A stretch of DNA of 64,000 bases from Clostridium sp. C2-6-12 (GCF_009928485.1 NZ_JAABNP010000025.1:29681-93680), one strand, 5' to 3'. Shown: positions 36,353 to 45,647, numbered from the stretch's first letter. Numbers and translations are program-made. The notes: generated from the sequence alone by a model not told the origin.

Positions 36353-37549
36353 ATGATTACTGGAATAATTACAGAATATAACCCTTTCCATAAAGGACAC
36401 GAATACCACCTAAAAAGTGCAAAGTTTGATACTAATGCCGATGGAGTAGTTTGTGTGATGAGTGGAAATTTTATGCAAAGAGGAATACCTGCAATTATAG
36501 ACAAATGGAAAAGAGCAGAAATAGCTGTATTAAACGGAGTCGACTTGGTCTTAGAACTTCCTGTTGTTTATGCACTATCTTCTGCTGAACACTTTGCTTT
36601 TGGAAGCGTTTCTCTTTTGAACTCATTAGGAATAGTAGATAATCTTTACTTTGGCAGTGAAGAAGGGCGAATAGACATTTTACAAAATATAGCTAATACT
36701 TTAGTAAATGAGCCTTTGGAATACAAAACTCTCTTAAAAGATCATTTAGATTCAGGCTTACCTTTTCATTTAAGTCGAGCTAATGCACTTAATGAATATT
36801 TAAACTCTAATGACATTTTAAATGTATTAGCAAATTCAAACAATATTTTAGGCATTGAATATATAAAATCATTAATACAATTGAAAAGCAATATAATTCC
36901 TAAAACTTTAAAAAGAGAAGGTTCTTCTTATAACGATCTTAATTTAAGTTCGAACCTTTCATCAGCTACTGCCATAAGAAAACATCTAAAAGAAAATTCA
37001 TTAAAAGAATTGATTAATGTGCTTCCAAAATGTAGTTATAATATACTACTGGAATTGGCAAATTCAAATTACCCATTTATATTTGAAGATGACATGTTTA
37101 GATATATAAAATACAAACTCTTAACAAATGAAAGGTCACTTTTAAATCTACCTGATATTTCTGAAGGTTTAGAAAACAAAATATTAAAAGAAATTTTAAA
37201 CGCTAATTCTCTAAATGAATTAATATTGAACTCTAAAAGCAAAAGATATACATACACTCGGATCAGTAGAATATTAGCTCAAAGTTTTTTAAATCTTGAA
37301 GAATTTGATTTATTAAAGTTATGCAAAATGCCTACGCCATATGCAAGAGTTCTTGCTTTTAACTCTAAGGGTCGCACTATGCTAAAAGAAATAAAATTAA
37401 AAGCTAATATTAATTTAATAACTAAAATTCCAAAAAATAATTTATGCGACCATATGAAAATTGATATTTTAGGAACTAAAGCTTATTCTCTTTTAAATCA
37501 AAAAATAAATCCTATGGAGGATTATTTACAAGGACCAATTATAAAATAA
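36353..37549 (+). CDS. tmcAL: tRNA(Met) cytidine acetate ligase TmcAL (YlbM)
   Basis: TmcAL makes N4-acetylcytidine at the wobble position of elongator tRNA-Met, using acetate and ATP. The 398-aa protein has the nucleotidyltransferase-like N-terminus GIITEYNPFHKGHEYHL (HxGH-type), VVCVMSGNFMQRG and RAEIAVLNGVDLVLELP, and the family residues SSAEHFAFG. SD AAGGAG is about ten bases before the ATG. It is divergent from pta-ackA, which supplies the acetate it would use. Confidence 0.95.
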   Translation: MITGIITEYNPFHKGHEYHLKSAKFDTNADGVVCVMSGNFMQRGIPAIIDKWKRAEIAVLNGVDLVLELPVVYALSSAEHFAFGSVSLLNSLGIVDNLYFGSEEGRIDILQNIANTLVNEPLEYKTLLKDHLDSGLPFHLSRANALNEYLNSNDILNVLANSNNILGIEYIKSLIQLKSNIIPKTLKREGSSYNDLNLSSNLSSATAIRKHLKENSLKELINVLPKCSYNILLELANSNYPFIFEDDMFRYIKYKLLTNERSLLNLPDISEGLENKILKEILNANSLNELILNSKSKRYTYTRISRILAQSFLNLEEFDLLKLCKMPTPYARVLAFNSKGRTMLKEIKLKANINLITKIPKNNLCDHMKIDILGTKAYSLLNQKINPMEDYLQGPIIK

Positions 37550-37560
37550 TTATTGTTAAA

Positions 37561-37596
37561 TCATTAAAATTAATATAAAATGATTAATTTTAATGA
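37561..37596 (+). terminator. Hairpin after tmcAL
   Basis: A perfect 14-bp stem TCATTAAAATTAAT with its complement (37583-37596) lies 11 bases after the stop. The T-tract after it is broken (TGTTGATGTAGCTTTTTG), so termination is less certain. Confidence 0.5.
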
Positions 37597-37767
37597 TGTT
37601 GATGTAGCTTTTTGAATAAAAACATTATATGAAATTAATACAGTAATATTTTATATGAGATTAATAATATATATAAGTTAAGTAACAAAGTTTTAATTAT
37701 TTGACCAAATAATTAAATATAAAGCACTAAAAATACGATTGTTTTCTCAAAGCAAACATATTTACTC

Positions 37768-37808
37768 AAAACAAGTCAATATTAAAAAATGAATTTGGCT
37801 TGTTTTTT
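37768..37808 (+). terminator. Terminator-like hairpin upstream of ylbJ
   Basis: AAACAAG with CTTGTTT plus a further CAA/TTG pairing gives a 10-11 bp stem followed by TTTTC. It lies about 45 bp before the ylbJ start and could end tmcAL read-through or attenuate ylbJ. Confidence 0.6.
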
Positions 37809-37850
37809 CATATGCTTTAAATGTTCAAATTCAAGACTGGAGTTGATTTA

Positions 37851-39032
37851 ATGATATATATTATTATCTTGTGGCTTATAATTATCAGCCTGCTTTTTTT
37901 AATGATTAAACTTCTTAATATAAAAAAAAATATTATATTCTGCCTACTTATTTCAATATTAATAATTCTTTTTTTCATAAATATAAATTTATGTATTTCT
38001 GCTGCTATTGATAGCTGCATATTATGGTATAAATCAATTTTACCAACTACATTTCCCTTTATTGTAATTTGCAATTTATTAATATATTATGATGGGATAA
38101 GCCTTTATTCAAAATTTCTTGGTCCTTTATTCTGTAGACCCTTGGGTCTCTCTAAAAATTGCTCCTTTCCTATTGTAGCAAGTATTTTATGCGGATATCC
38201 ATTAGGTGCTAAATACTGTGTTGATTTATATTCTATGAATTATATAGATAGAGATGAATATGAACGATTATTAAATATTGCTTCAAATGTAGGTCCATTA
38301 TTTTTAATTGGATCAGTTGGTGGAACTTTATTAAACAATCTATCGCTAGGTTATATTTTACTAATCGGAAACTATGTGTCTATTATATTCATAGGATTGA
38401 TAACGAAAAAAAAGAGAACTAATTCAAAATTAAGTTCTCCTATATACTCTAAATATGAAGCCACAAATTTCGGTACTTCAATTAAAAACGCAGTTCAAAA
38501 CGGAATAAATACCACATTATCTATTGGTGGATTTATTATAATTTTTTCCATACTAATTTCTTTAATCAAAAACAGCACATATTTTTATAGAAGTTTTGAA
38601 AAACTAGAAACTATTGCAAACTTACCTTCTGGAACTTTGTATTCATTATTTTTAGGAAGTATTGAAATGACAAACGGGTGCAGTATTGTTTCTACAATTT
38701 CACTTCCACTTGTTATAAAATTAAGTATAATAAGCTTTCTTTGTTCATTTTCTGGTCTTGCTGTAATTGCTCAAGTTAGTTCCTTTGTCAGCGAAACAAA
38801 AATTAATTATAATAAATATGTAGCTTTAAAGATAATTCAAGGAATCTTTAGTTCTGCATTTACCTATATTTTATTTAAATTATTGCCTACAAGCATATAC
38901 ACATTAAAAATAACACACTCTTCCCATTTGTCTGTATATACTTATATACAACCAATATTAATGATAATATCACTAACTATCATCTTAGTCATTCTAAATA
39001 GGATATCGAAATTATTTTTTCATACTTCTTAA
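37851..39032 (+). CDS. ylbJ: Sporulation integral membrane protein YlbJ
   Basis: YlbJ is needed for spore cortex formation in B. subtilis and belongs to the nucleoside-transporter-like (Gate) family. The 393-aa protein has many hydrophobic helices, the segment IDSCILWYKSILPTTFPFIV and the conserved SILCGYPLGAKYCVDLY, plus LFLGSIEMTNGCS. The ATG at 37851 has SD GGAG eight bases upstream; the open frame from 37821 is not used. Its 3' end overlaps the convergent coiled-coil gene by 21 bp. Confidence 0.93.
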   Translation: MIYIIILWLIIISLLFLMIKLLNIKKNIIFCLLISILIILFFININLCISAAIDSCILWYKSILPTTFPFIVICNLLIYYDGISLYSKFLGPLFCRPLGLSKNCSFPIVASILCGYPLGAKYCVDLYSMNYIDRDEYERLLNIASNVGPLFLIGSVGGTLLNNLSLGYILLIGNYVSIIFIGLITKKKRTNSKLSSPIYSKYEATNFGTSIKNAVQNGINTTLSIGGFIIIFSILISLIKNSTYFYRSFEKLETIANLPSGTLYSLFLGSIEMTNGCSIVSTISLPLVIKLSIISFLCSFSGLAVIAQVSSFVSETKINYNKYVALKIIQGIFSSAFTYILFKLLPTSIYTLKITHSSHLSVYTYIQPILMIISLTIILVILNRISKLFFHTS

Positions 39033-39554
39033 TTCTTTAACGTTGTCCTTTATTTCATCACATGTGTTCGATAAATTTGAATCTATTTCCTTTGCTACTG
39101 ATTCAAAACTTTCTTGTAAACTTTTTATCATTCTTATTTTTTGTCCTTCAATTTCTTTTTCTAATTGAGTTAATATTTCATCTGAGTAATCTCTTGAACC
39201 GAGTCTAATAGCTTTAGCATCTCTTTGTGCTGAAGCTATAATTTCTTGAGCTCTTATTTTTGCTTCTTTTACTATATCATGATTTTCAACATTTTGTCTC
39301 ATCATTGCCATAGTCTCTTTTCTAACAGAGTCATATTCTTTTTTAGCTTCATCTAATATTCTTTCTCTTTCATTCATAACCCATTCAGCTTTTTTAAATT
39401 GATCCGGAAGATAATTAATAATTTGATCCACAACTTCAATAATTTCTTTCTTATCAATCATAACCTTACCACTCATTGGTACTTTAGATGAATTTTCCAC
39501 CAAATCCTGCAAATATTCTAATAACTCTATAATATTTACATCCATTTTATCCAT
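39012..39554 (-). CDS. Coiled-coil protein of unknown function (clostridial, next to coaD)
   Basis: The 180-aa protein is strongly charged and predicted alpha-helical over most of its length (about residues 50-175), for example KAEWVMNERERILDEAKKEY and VKEAKIRAQEIIASAQRDAK. These resemble peripheral-stalk or DivIVA-like coiled coils, but I cannot assign a family function. It has no signal peptide or membrane segment. SD AAGGAG precedes the ATG. It lies 11 bp after coaD in the rsmD-coaD unit, a position kept in related clostridia. Confidence 0.8.
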   Translation of the reverse strand: MDKMDVNIIELLEYLQDLVENSSKVPMSGKVMIDKKEIIEVVDQIINYLPDQFKKAEWVMNERERILDEAKKEYDSVRKETMAMMRQNVENHDIVKEAKIRAQEIIASAQRDAKAIRLGSRDYSDEILTQLEKEIEGQKIRMIKSLQESFESVAKEIDSNLSNTCDEIKDNVKELRSMKK

Positions 39555-39565
39555 AAAAACACTCC

Positions 39566-40045
39566 TTAGATATTTATTCTAGATGTTATATCTGAGACAA
39601 TCTCACTAGGTACAAGTCCCTCAATATTTCCTCCAAATTTCGCTACCTGCTTAACACCCGAAGAGCTTATATGCAGATTTTCACAAGATGACATCATACA
39701 CACAGTTTCAATATTTGAATCTAACCTGTTATTATAATATGCCATTTGTGCTTCATATTCAAAATCTGAAGCAGTTCTTAATCCCTTTAAAATTATGTTA
39801 GTATTATATTCCTTTAAAAAGTTAATTAAAAGTCCATTAAAATTTCTTACTTCCACATTTTCTATATTTTGTGTAACCTTTTTTATTAATTCAACTCTCT
39901 CATCAGTTTCAAAAAGATAATTTTTATCAACATTAACTAATACAGCTACTATAATTTTATCAAAAACCTTTGCTCCTCGTCTTATAATATCAAGGTGACC
40001 ATTAGTTATAGGATCAAAGCTTCCTGGATATACTGCAATTTTCAT
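39566..40045 (-). CDS. coaD: Phosphopantetheine adenylyltransferase
   Basis: CoaD makes dephospho-CoA from 4-phosphopantetheine and ATP. The 159-aa protein has the nucleotidyltransferase motif [19 protein letters not shown] and the C-terminal [14 protein letters not shown]. It lies 3 bp after rsmD, the conserved rsmD-coaD pair. SD GAGGAG overlaps the end of rsmD. Confidence 0.97.
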   Translation of the reverse strand: MKIAVYPGSFDPITNGHLDIIRRGAKVFDKIIVAVLVNVDKNYLFETDERVELIKKVTQNIENVEVRNFNGLLINFLKEYNTNIILKGLRTASDFEYEAQMAYYNNRLDSNIETVCMMSSCENLHISSSGVKQVAKFGGNIEGLVPSEIVSDITSRINI

Positions 40046-40048
40046 TAT

Positions 40049-40606
40049 TTATTTCTCCTCATACTTATAATAGCATACTGTTGTATTACCATATTTCTTA
40101 CTCTTACTAAGTTTTATATCCTCATATCCATCATAAATAGATTCTATTGTATCTATTTTGGTTACTATTACTCCATTTTCCTTTAACATATCATGTTCCT
40201 TTACTATTTTCATAGCTTCTGGAATCATTTCCTTGCAATAAGGCGGATCTATAAATATAATATCAAATTTCTTCCCCTTATCTGCTAGTTGCTTAAGACC
40301 TACATAAGCATCAATTTTCATAGGAAAACAAAAATCCTTAAATTTAAGATTTTCTACGTTTTGCTTTAGCAAAGGGAAGGTAACATCACTTTTATCAAAC
40401 AAATAAACTTCCTTTGCGCCTCTACTTGCAGCTTCTAACCCTAAGCTTCCTGTTCCTGAAAAAACATCAACAACAACTGCCTCAGGTATATATAGTTGAA
40501 TTGAGCTAAACATAGCCTCTTTAACTCTATCTAAAGTTGGTCTCGTTTCCATTGTTGCTGGAGGTATTAATTTATGACCTCTTGCTTTTCCTGCTATTAT
40601 TCTCAA
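40049..40606 (-). CDS. rsmD: 16S rRNA (guanine966-N2)-methyltransferase RsmD
   Basis: RsmD methylates G966 of 16S rRNA with SAM. The 185-aa protein has MRIIAGKARGHKLIPP, ETRPTLDRVKEAMFSSI, the SAM motif DVFSGTGSLGLEAASRGA and the catalytic IFIDPPY. The start is a TTG at 40606 with SD AAGGAGG seven bases upstream. It is co-transcribed with coaD. Confidence 0.96.
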   Translation of the reverse strand: MRIIAGKARGHKLIPPATMETRPTLDRVKEAMFSSIQLYIPEAVVVDVFSGTGSLGLEAASRGAKEVYLFDKSDVTFPLLKQNVENLKFKDFCFPMKIDAYVGLKQLADKGKKFDIIFIDPPYCKEMIPEAMKIVKEHDMLKENGVIVTKIDTIESIYDGYEDIKLSKSKKYGNTTVCYYKYEEK

Positions 40607-40736
40607 ATTTCTTCCTCCTTAAAATAAGCATATAAAAAATCCACTTCTTAGATTGTATATTTCTACGAAATTGGAAAGCTATGACCTAAAGGGTCACAAT
40701 CCCTACAGATTCGACTTTTATTAACTAGTCTAAACA

Positions 40737-40759
40737 AGAAAATCTGCCTCGCAGACTTT
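40737..40759 (-). terminator. Terminator-like hairpin downstream of recG repeat block
   Basis: On the minus strand AAAGTCTGC-GAG-GCAGATTTT forms a 9-bp stem followed by CTTG. It may end recG transcription after passing the repeat block. Confidence 0.6.
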
Positions 40760-40840
40760 CTAATTTATAATTCACAATTTATTATCTTATTTATAATTCA
40801 CGCCCTTTTTAGCAATGAAATAATTTTGGGTGTAATTATT

Positions 40841-41101
40841 AAGTTCTTGACTGCAGAAAAGTTCCGCATTGTAGAAAATCCACTCTTTTTATATGTGCAT
40901 ATCTACTTTTTTATATGCGAAAAGTTCTCGGTTGTGCTATCGCACTCCTTATATAAGTGCGCATTTTTTTATATATGAGAAGTTCTTGGTTGCAGAATAG
41001 TTCCGCATTACAGCATAGCTGATCTTTTTATATGTGCATAGCTGCTTTTTTTATATGTGAAAAGTTCTTGGTTGTGCTTCGCACTTTTTTATATGTGTAT
41101 A
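40841..41101 (+). repeat. Tandem family 1 intergenic repeats (two A-B pairs)
   Basis: Module A (40841-40921, 40980-41061) starts AAGTTCTTG and contains AGTTCCGCATT and CATAGCTG-type hairpins with T-runs. Module B (40922-40979, 41062-41101) reads AAGTTCTTGGTTGTGC then a GTGC...GCAC hairpin and a T-run followed by ATATGTG. The A-B order is duplicated with about 140-bp periodicity. Confidence 0.8.
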
Positions 41102-41132
41102 TATTAACATATAAACACAGATAATTTCAAAT

Positions 41133-43166
41133 TTAATTAAAACAAATATATTTACTGCTTTTCTCTAAATTTTTACCTAGTTCATTTATAATTTCTCTAT
41201 TCAATTCTGTTTTATTTTTTATGATATTACTTGCTTCAAACTTAGCGCATTTTAGGATTTTCATATCTTCATATAAGTCTGCAAGTATAAATCCTTCATC
41301 TCCACTTTGTTTTCTACCAAACATTTCTCCAGCACCTCTAAGTTCTAAGTCCTTTTCTGATATTAAGAAACCGTCACTGCATTCTGTCATTATTTGCATT
41401 CTTTTTTTAGTTGTGTTACTTTTAGCCTTAGCAATTAAAATGCAATAAGATTCATACGCTCCACGCCCTACTCTGCCTCTTAATTGATGAAGCTGGGAAA
41501 GACCAAATCTTTCTGCATTTTCCACAATCATGACAGATGCATTAGGAACATTTACTCCAACTTCAATTACAGTAGTTGATATCAATACCTTAGTTTCATT
41601 ATTTTTAAATCGTTGTATTATTTGGTCTTTTTCTGATCCCTTCATCTTTCCATGAAGAATTTCAACCTTTAAATTTCTAAAAATCCCACTGGTAAGTTTA
41701 TTATAAACTGTTTCAACTGAATTTAACTCTTCCTTCTCATCTTCTTCTATAAGAGGACATACAATATAAACTTGTCTTCCCTTTTGTATTTCATCATATG
41801 CTAATTCATATCCTATCTCTCTTTGTCCATCTGTATAAAATCTGGTATCAATTTTCTTTCTACCTGGTGGTAATTCATCTATAATAGATACATCTAAATC
41901 AGAATAAAGATACAAAGCCAGCGTTCTTGGAATTGGAGTTGCTGTCATAACTAGACAATCTGCCCTTTTGCCTTTGTTTATAAGTTTACTTCTTTGCTCT
42001 ACACCAAATCTATGTTGCTCATCAGTGACTATTAAACCGAGTTTTCCAAACTCAACATCATCTTGGAAAAGTGCATGAGTTCCTATTACTAAAATCGGTT
42101 CTATATTTTTAATTCTCTCTTTAATTCTTTGCTTTTCCTTTGCAGTAGTTGTTCCTGTCAATAATTCTATTTCTATATCAAAATCCTTAAAGATCTTTTT
42201 AGCTTCTTCAAAGTGTTGATTGGCCAAAATTTCTGTTGGAGCCATAAATGCACATTGATATCCATTTTTAATAACATTAAAAATAGCTATTAAGGCCACT
42301 ATAGTCTTTCCACTTCCAACATCTCCTTGAATCAACCTATTCATTGAATAATTTGATTTTTGATCCCTTAAAATATCACGGATAACTTTAGTTTGAGCAT
42401 TCGTAAGTGGAAATGGGAGTCTTTCCTTAAGCTTGCTAAAGTCCTCTGACCACTCAAAAAATATTCCATTATTCTTTTTCTTAATTTGATATTTTAAAAG
42501 TAATAGTTTTAATGAATATGTAAATAGTTCTTGAAATTTTAATCTTATTTTTGCCCTTTCTAACATATCTTTATTTTCCGGAAAATGAATACTCCTTATA
42601 GCATCATTTAACGAAATCAAAGAATATTTATCAACTATTTCTTTAGGCAAATTTTCTTTAACCTCCATGTGAGATAAAATTTCATTTATTAACTTTTCAA
42701 ATAATTTATTGCTTATGTCACCCTTTAAAGGATATTTAGGGATAATCTCGCTTGATAATGCCTCCTCACAAGTAATTACTGGATTAACAACTTCTAAAGT
42801 ATTTCCTATCCTTTTGAATTTTCCCATTAAATTATATACTTTTCCTTTAACAAAAGAATTTTTTATATATCTTTGATTAAACCATTTTCCAGCTACTTTA
42901 TGTCCATCGTAATTAAACTCTATTGTTGACAATAGTTTTCCTGTTCTGGTTTTAACATCACTTTTGAATCCTGTAACTTGACATTTTAAAATTTGTTTTT
43001 CCTCACCAGTTATACTTTCAAACTCTGAATTACCATCTACAAATTCATAATCTCTTGGGAAATATAGCAAAACGTCTAATATATTGAAAATTCCACATCT
43101 ATTTAATTTTTCTGTAACCTTTGGGCCTACTCCTTTTAAAGAAGAAATATTACTATATATATCCAT
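41133..43166 (-). CDS. recG: ATP-dependent DNA helicase RecG
   Basis: RecG remodels stalled replication forks and Holliday junctions. The 677-aa protein has the N-terminal wedge/OB region (LKGVGPKVTEKLNRCGI), Walker A GDVGSGKT, the DEQH box (DEQHRFG), MTATPIPRTLAL, and the C-terminal LRGRVGRG motif VI. The ATG has SD GGAGGAAA. It lies after the fakA-like gene, with a strong terminator in the 62-bp gap, so its promoter must overlap the end of that gap. Confidence 0.97.
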   Translation of the reverse strand: MDIYSNISSLKGVGPKVTEKLNRCGIFNILDVLLYFPRDYEFVDGNSEFESITGEEKQILKCQVTGFKSDVKTRTGKLLSTIEFNYDGHKVAGKWFNQRYIKNSFVKGKVYNLMGKFKRIGNTLEVVNPVITCEEALSSEIIPKYPLKGDISNKLFEKLINEILSHMEVKENLPKEIVDKYSLISLNDAIRSIHFPENKDMLERAKIRLKFQELFTYSLKLLLLKYQIKKKNNGIFFEWSEDFSKLKERLPFPLTNAQTKVIRDILRDQKSNYSMNRLIQGDVGSGKTIVALIAIFNVIKNGYQCAFMAPTEILANQHFEEAKKIFKDFDIEIELLTGTTTAKEKQRIKERIKNIEPILVIGTHALFQDDVEFGKLGLIVTDEQHRFGVEQRSKLINKGKRADCLVMTATPIPRTLALYLYSDLDVSIIDELPPGRKKIDTRFYTDGQREIGYELAYDEIQKGRQVYIVCPLIEEDEKEELNSVETVYNKLTSGIFRNLKVEILHGKMKGSEKDQIIQRFKNNETKVLISTTVIEVGVNVPNASVMIVENAERFGLSQLHQLRGRVGRGAYESYCILIAKAKSNTTKKRMQIMTECSDGFLISEKDLELRGAGEMFGRKQSGDEGFILADLYEDMKILKCAKFEASNIIKNKTELNREIINELGKNLEKSSKYICFN

Positions 43167-43182
43167 GCTTTTCCTCCTTTCT

Positions 43183-43225
43183 AAAATAATAAAAGCACCT
43201 TAATCAGGCGCTTTTATTATTTTTA
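43183..43225 (-). terminator. Rho-independent terminator downstream of the fakA-like gene
   Basis: A long stem AATAATAAAAGC(G/A)CC with its complement (43185-43200 with 43206-43222) is followed by more T on the minus strand, just after the stop at 43229. Confidence 0.85.
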
Positions 43226-43228
43226 ATT

Positions 43229-44875
43229 TTATTCTACTGACATTAAGAAATAGTAAAGAGGCTGATTTCCTTTATAAAATTGAATATCAAGATCTTCATA
43301 TTTTTCTTTCAATTCAGTTTCAAATTCATTAGCTTCTTCAGCATTAACTTCTTCACCATAATAAACTGTAATAAGTTCGCAGTCTTCATCTATCATATTA
43401 TCTAAGACTTTCCCTGCAACAACTATCTTATCTTCGCCTACTTCTTTTATTTTACCTTCTACGAGTCCTAGCATATTACCTTCTTTAATGTTTATTCCAT
43501 CAATTTCAGTATCACGAACTGCATAAGTTACTGAACCAGTCTTAACCTCATCAATTGTAGCTTTTAAATTTTCAAAATTATCATCTACATCTGAATCCAA
43601 ATTAAACATTGTAGCACATACTATTCCTTGTGGTATAGTTGTTGTTGGAACAACTCTTATGTCTTTATCAGATATTTCCGCTGCTTGGTTAGCTGCCATA
43701 ATTATATTCTTGTTATTTGGCATTATAAAAATATGTTCAGCATTTATCTTATTAACAGCATCTAAAATATCCTGCGTAGATGGATTCATAGTTTGACCAC
43801 CTTCAATAACATGATCAATACCTAAATCTTTAAATATGCTTGAAATTCCGTCTCCCATAGCTACCGTTACAAATCCATATTTTTTCTTTTCATCTTCTGA
43901 AGTTTCAGCTTCTGTTTCAGAAACTTCCTTTTCTTTATCTTTAGCATTGATTAAAATTTCTCTATGTTCTTCTCTCATATTATCAATCTTAATTTTTGAT
44001 AACTCGCCTATTTTTACAGCCTTTGATAATACTAACCCTGGATCATTTGTATGTATATGAACTTTAATTACATCATCATATCCAACAACAATCATAGAAT
44101 CTCCAAGACTTTCTATTTCACCTTGGAATTCCTTTGCTAACTTAGCATCTCCAAGTATTATAAATTCTGTACAATAACCAAATTTAATATCAATTTCTTC
44201 AGTACCTTTAGCAACAGTATTATTTGATACACTTGAAGTCAAATCACTCATTTCAGCTTGAATTCCATCTTTTAATGCTTCAAACATACCTTGAAGTATT
44301 ATATAAAGTCCCATTCCACCTGAATCCACCACTTTAGCTTTTTTTAGTGCTGGTAGTAATTCTGGAGTCCTATCTAACATTTCTTTAGCTTTAATTGTTA
44401 CTTCTTCCATAAAGCTTACTAATTCTTTTTTATCAGATACAACTGCAGCCTCTGCAGCAGCTCTTATTACTGAAAGAATAGTTCCTTCTGTTGGTCTCAT
44501 TACTGCCTTATATGCGGATTTTGATCCTTCCTGAATTGCAATAGCAAACTCAATAGAGTCAACTTCCTTTTTTCCTTCTAATCCTTTAGAAATACCTCTA
44601 AGTATTTGAGATAAAATAACACCAGAATTTCCTCTGGCACCCATTAAAGCTCCCTTAGCTAATTTTTTAGAAATCTCTCCTATAGAATCTGTATCTAAAT
44701 TTTCAATTTCCTTAACTGCTGCTTTAAAAGTCATAGACATATTAGTTCCTGTATCACCATCTGGTACTGGGAATACATTAAGTGCATTTACAAAATCACT
44801 TTGCTCTAATAATCTATTACTAGCATTTACAACCATGTTATAAAAATCACGGCCGTTAATTTTTGTATATTCCAT
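43229..44875 (-). CDS. DAK2/FakA-like (YloV) kinase domain protein
   Basis: YloV/FakA proteins are the ATP-binding kinase subunit of the fatty-acid kinase that phosphorylates fatty acids held by FakB. The 548-aa protein has the DAK2 nucleotide/metal motif FPVPDGDTGTNMS near residue 38, the GARGNSGVILSQI segment, a middle domain, and a C-terminal EDD-like part (MNPSTQDILDAV, PNNKNIIMAANQA). No FakB gene is in the window. It follows the Asp23 gene by 14 bp (yloU-yloV order). Confidence 0.93.
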   Translation of the reverse strand: MEYTKINGRDFYNMVVNASNRLLEQSDFVNALNVFPVPDGDTGTNMSMTFKAAVKEIENLDTDSIGEISKKLAKGALMGARGNSGVILSQILRGISKGLEGKKEVDSIEFAIAIQEGSKSAYKAVMRPTEGTILSVIRAAAEAAVVSDKKELVSFMEEVTIKAKEMLDRTPELLPALKKAKVVDSGGMGLYIILQGMFEALKDGIQAEMSDLTSSVSNNTVAKGTEEIDIKFGYCTEFIILGDAKLAKEFQGEIESLGDSMIVVGYDDVIKVHIHTNDPGLVLSKAVKIGELSKIKIDNMREEHREILINAKDKEKEVSETEAETSEDEKKKYGFVTVAMGDGISSIFKDLGIDHVIEGGQTMNPSTQDILDAVNKINAEHIFIMPNNKNIIMAANQAAEISDKDIRVVPTTTIPQGIVCATMFNLDSDVDDNFENLKATIDEVKTGSVTYAVRDTEIDGINIKEGNMLGLVEGKIKEVGEDKIVVAGKVLDNMIDEDCELITVYYGEEVNAEEANEFETELKEKYEDLDIQFYKGNQPLYYFLMSVE

Positions 44876-44889
44876 TTAGTTTTAACCTC

Positions 44890-45240
44890 CTAAACTCTAA
44901 CCGCTTGCACATTTACTGTTATAGCTGAAACCTTAAGTCCTGTATAATTTTCAACACTATAACGAACTTTTTGAATTATGTTATTGGCAATTACTGATAT
45001 CTTAGTACCATATTCAACCATAACGAATAATTCTATTTGTAATTTATCTTCATTAGTTAATTCTAATTTTACACCTTTACTTAAATTTTCTATTCCCATA
45101 AGCTGCCAAAGTCCTTCACCAGCATTTTTTGAAACCATCCCAACAACTCCGTAACATTCCATTGTTGCTAGGCCGACAATTTTAGATAAAACTTCTTCTG
45201 AATAATTTATATTACCATTTTCGTTTGAAAATCCAACCAT
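44890..45240 (-). CDS. Asp23/Gls24 family envelope stress protein (YloU)
   Basis: The 116-aa protein has the Asp23 pattern: ATMECYGVVGMV, KGVKLELTNEDKLQIELFVMVEYG and a C-terminal TVNVQAVRV. Asp23 members are small cell-envelope associated proteins; a direct role is not defined. It is the first gene of the yloU-yloV unit and diverges from rpmB across a 206-bp gap. Confidence 0.93.
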   Translation of the reverse strand: MVGFSNENGNINYSEEVLSKIVGLATMECYGVVGMVSKNAGEGLWQLMGIENLSKGVKLELTNEDKLQIELFVMVEYGTKISVIANNIIQKVRYSVENYTGLKVSAITVNVQAVRV

Positions 45241-45363
45241 TCATATTCCTCCTAAATTCTACTATCCTATCTTTATATTTTATATTAGAACAAAACTTTA
45301 TTCAAGTATACGACAAATATATATTGTTAATTATAATTTTTCCATAATAATTAACAAATCCTC

Positions 45364-45392
45364 TTGCCTATTACATTTTCCTGTGTTATAAT
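45364..45392 (+). promoter_or_regulatory. Strong sigma-A promoter for rpmB
   Basis: TTGCCT (45364-45369), 17-bp spacer, TATAAT (45387-45392), about 55 bp before the rpmB ATG. Confidence 0.8.
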
Positions 45393-45446
45393 TTACTCTG
45401 TCCTATTGAAGATGATTATCTTTGCAATATAAGGAGGTGTTTTCTA

Positions 45447-45638
45447 ATGGCAAGAAGATGCGAAATTTGTGATAAAGGTGTTGTAGCTGGAGTTAGCTAT
45501 AGCCATTCACATCGTCAATCAAAGAGAACTTGGGCTCCTAACATAAAGAAAGTAAAAGCTTTAGTTAACGGAACACCAAAAACTGTTCATGTATGTACAA
45601 GATGCCTTAGATCTGGAAAGGTTCAAAGAGCAATATAG
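45447..45638 (+). CDS. rpmB: 50S ribosomal protein L28
   Basis: The 63-aa protein has MARRCEICDKGVVAGVSYSH, a CxxC, VHVCTRCLRSGKVQRA with a second CxxC (zinc-binding C+ type), and the basic SKRTWAPNIKKV. SD AAGGAGGTG is strong. It is the only rpm gene on the plus strand here and has its own promoter and terminator; monocistronic. Confidence 0.98.
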   Translation: MARRCEICDKGVVAGVSYSHSHRQSKRTWAPNIKKVKALVNGTPKTVHVCTRCLRSGKVQRAI

Positions 45639-45647
45639 TTCATAATA

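Larger units (their letters stand above)
37550..37850. other. Intergenic region tmcAL-ylbJ (301 bp)
   Basis: Two hairpins account for most of this gap: a 14-bp perfect stem near the tmcAL end (37561-37596) and a terminator-like hairpin with a T-run just before ylbJ (37768-37808). The rest is AT-rich without an ORF; a sporulation promoter for ylbJ was not clear. Confidence 0.5.
40607..41132. other. Intergenic region rsmD-recG (526 bp)
   Basis: The right half (40841-41101) is a tandem block of family 1 repeats. The left half holds a terminator-like hairpin on the minus strand (40737-40759) and a short inverted repeat TGACC/GGTCA near 40685. No ORF with a ribosome-binding site was found. Confidence 0.6.

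Noticed and set aside
36295..36504. A 69-codon minus-strand ORF across the tmcAL start
   Set aside because: It is antisense to the conserved start of tmcAL and has no ribosome-binding site.
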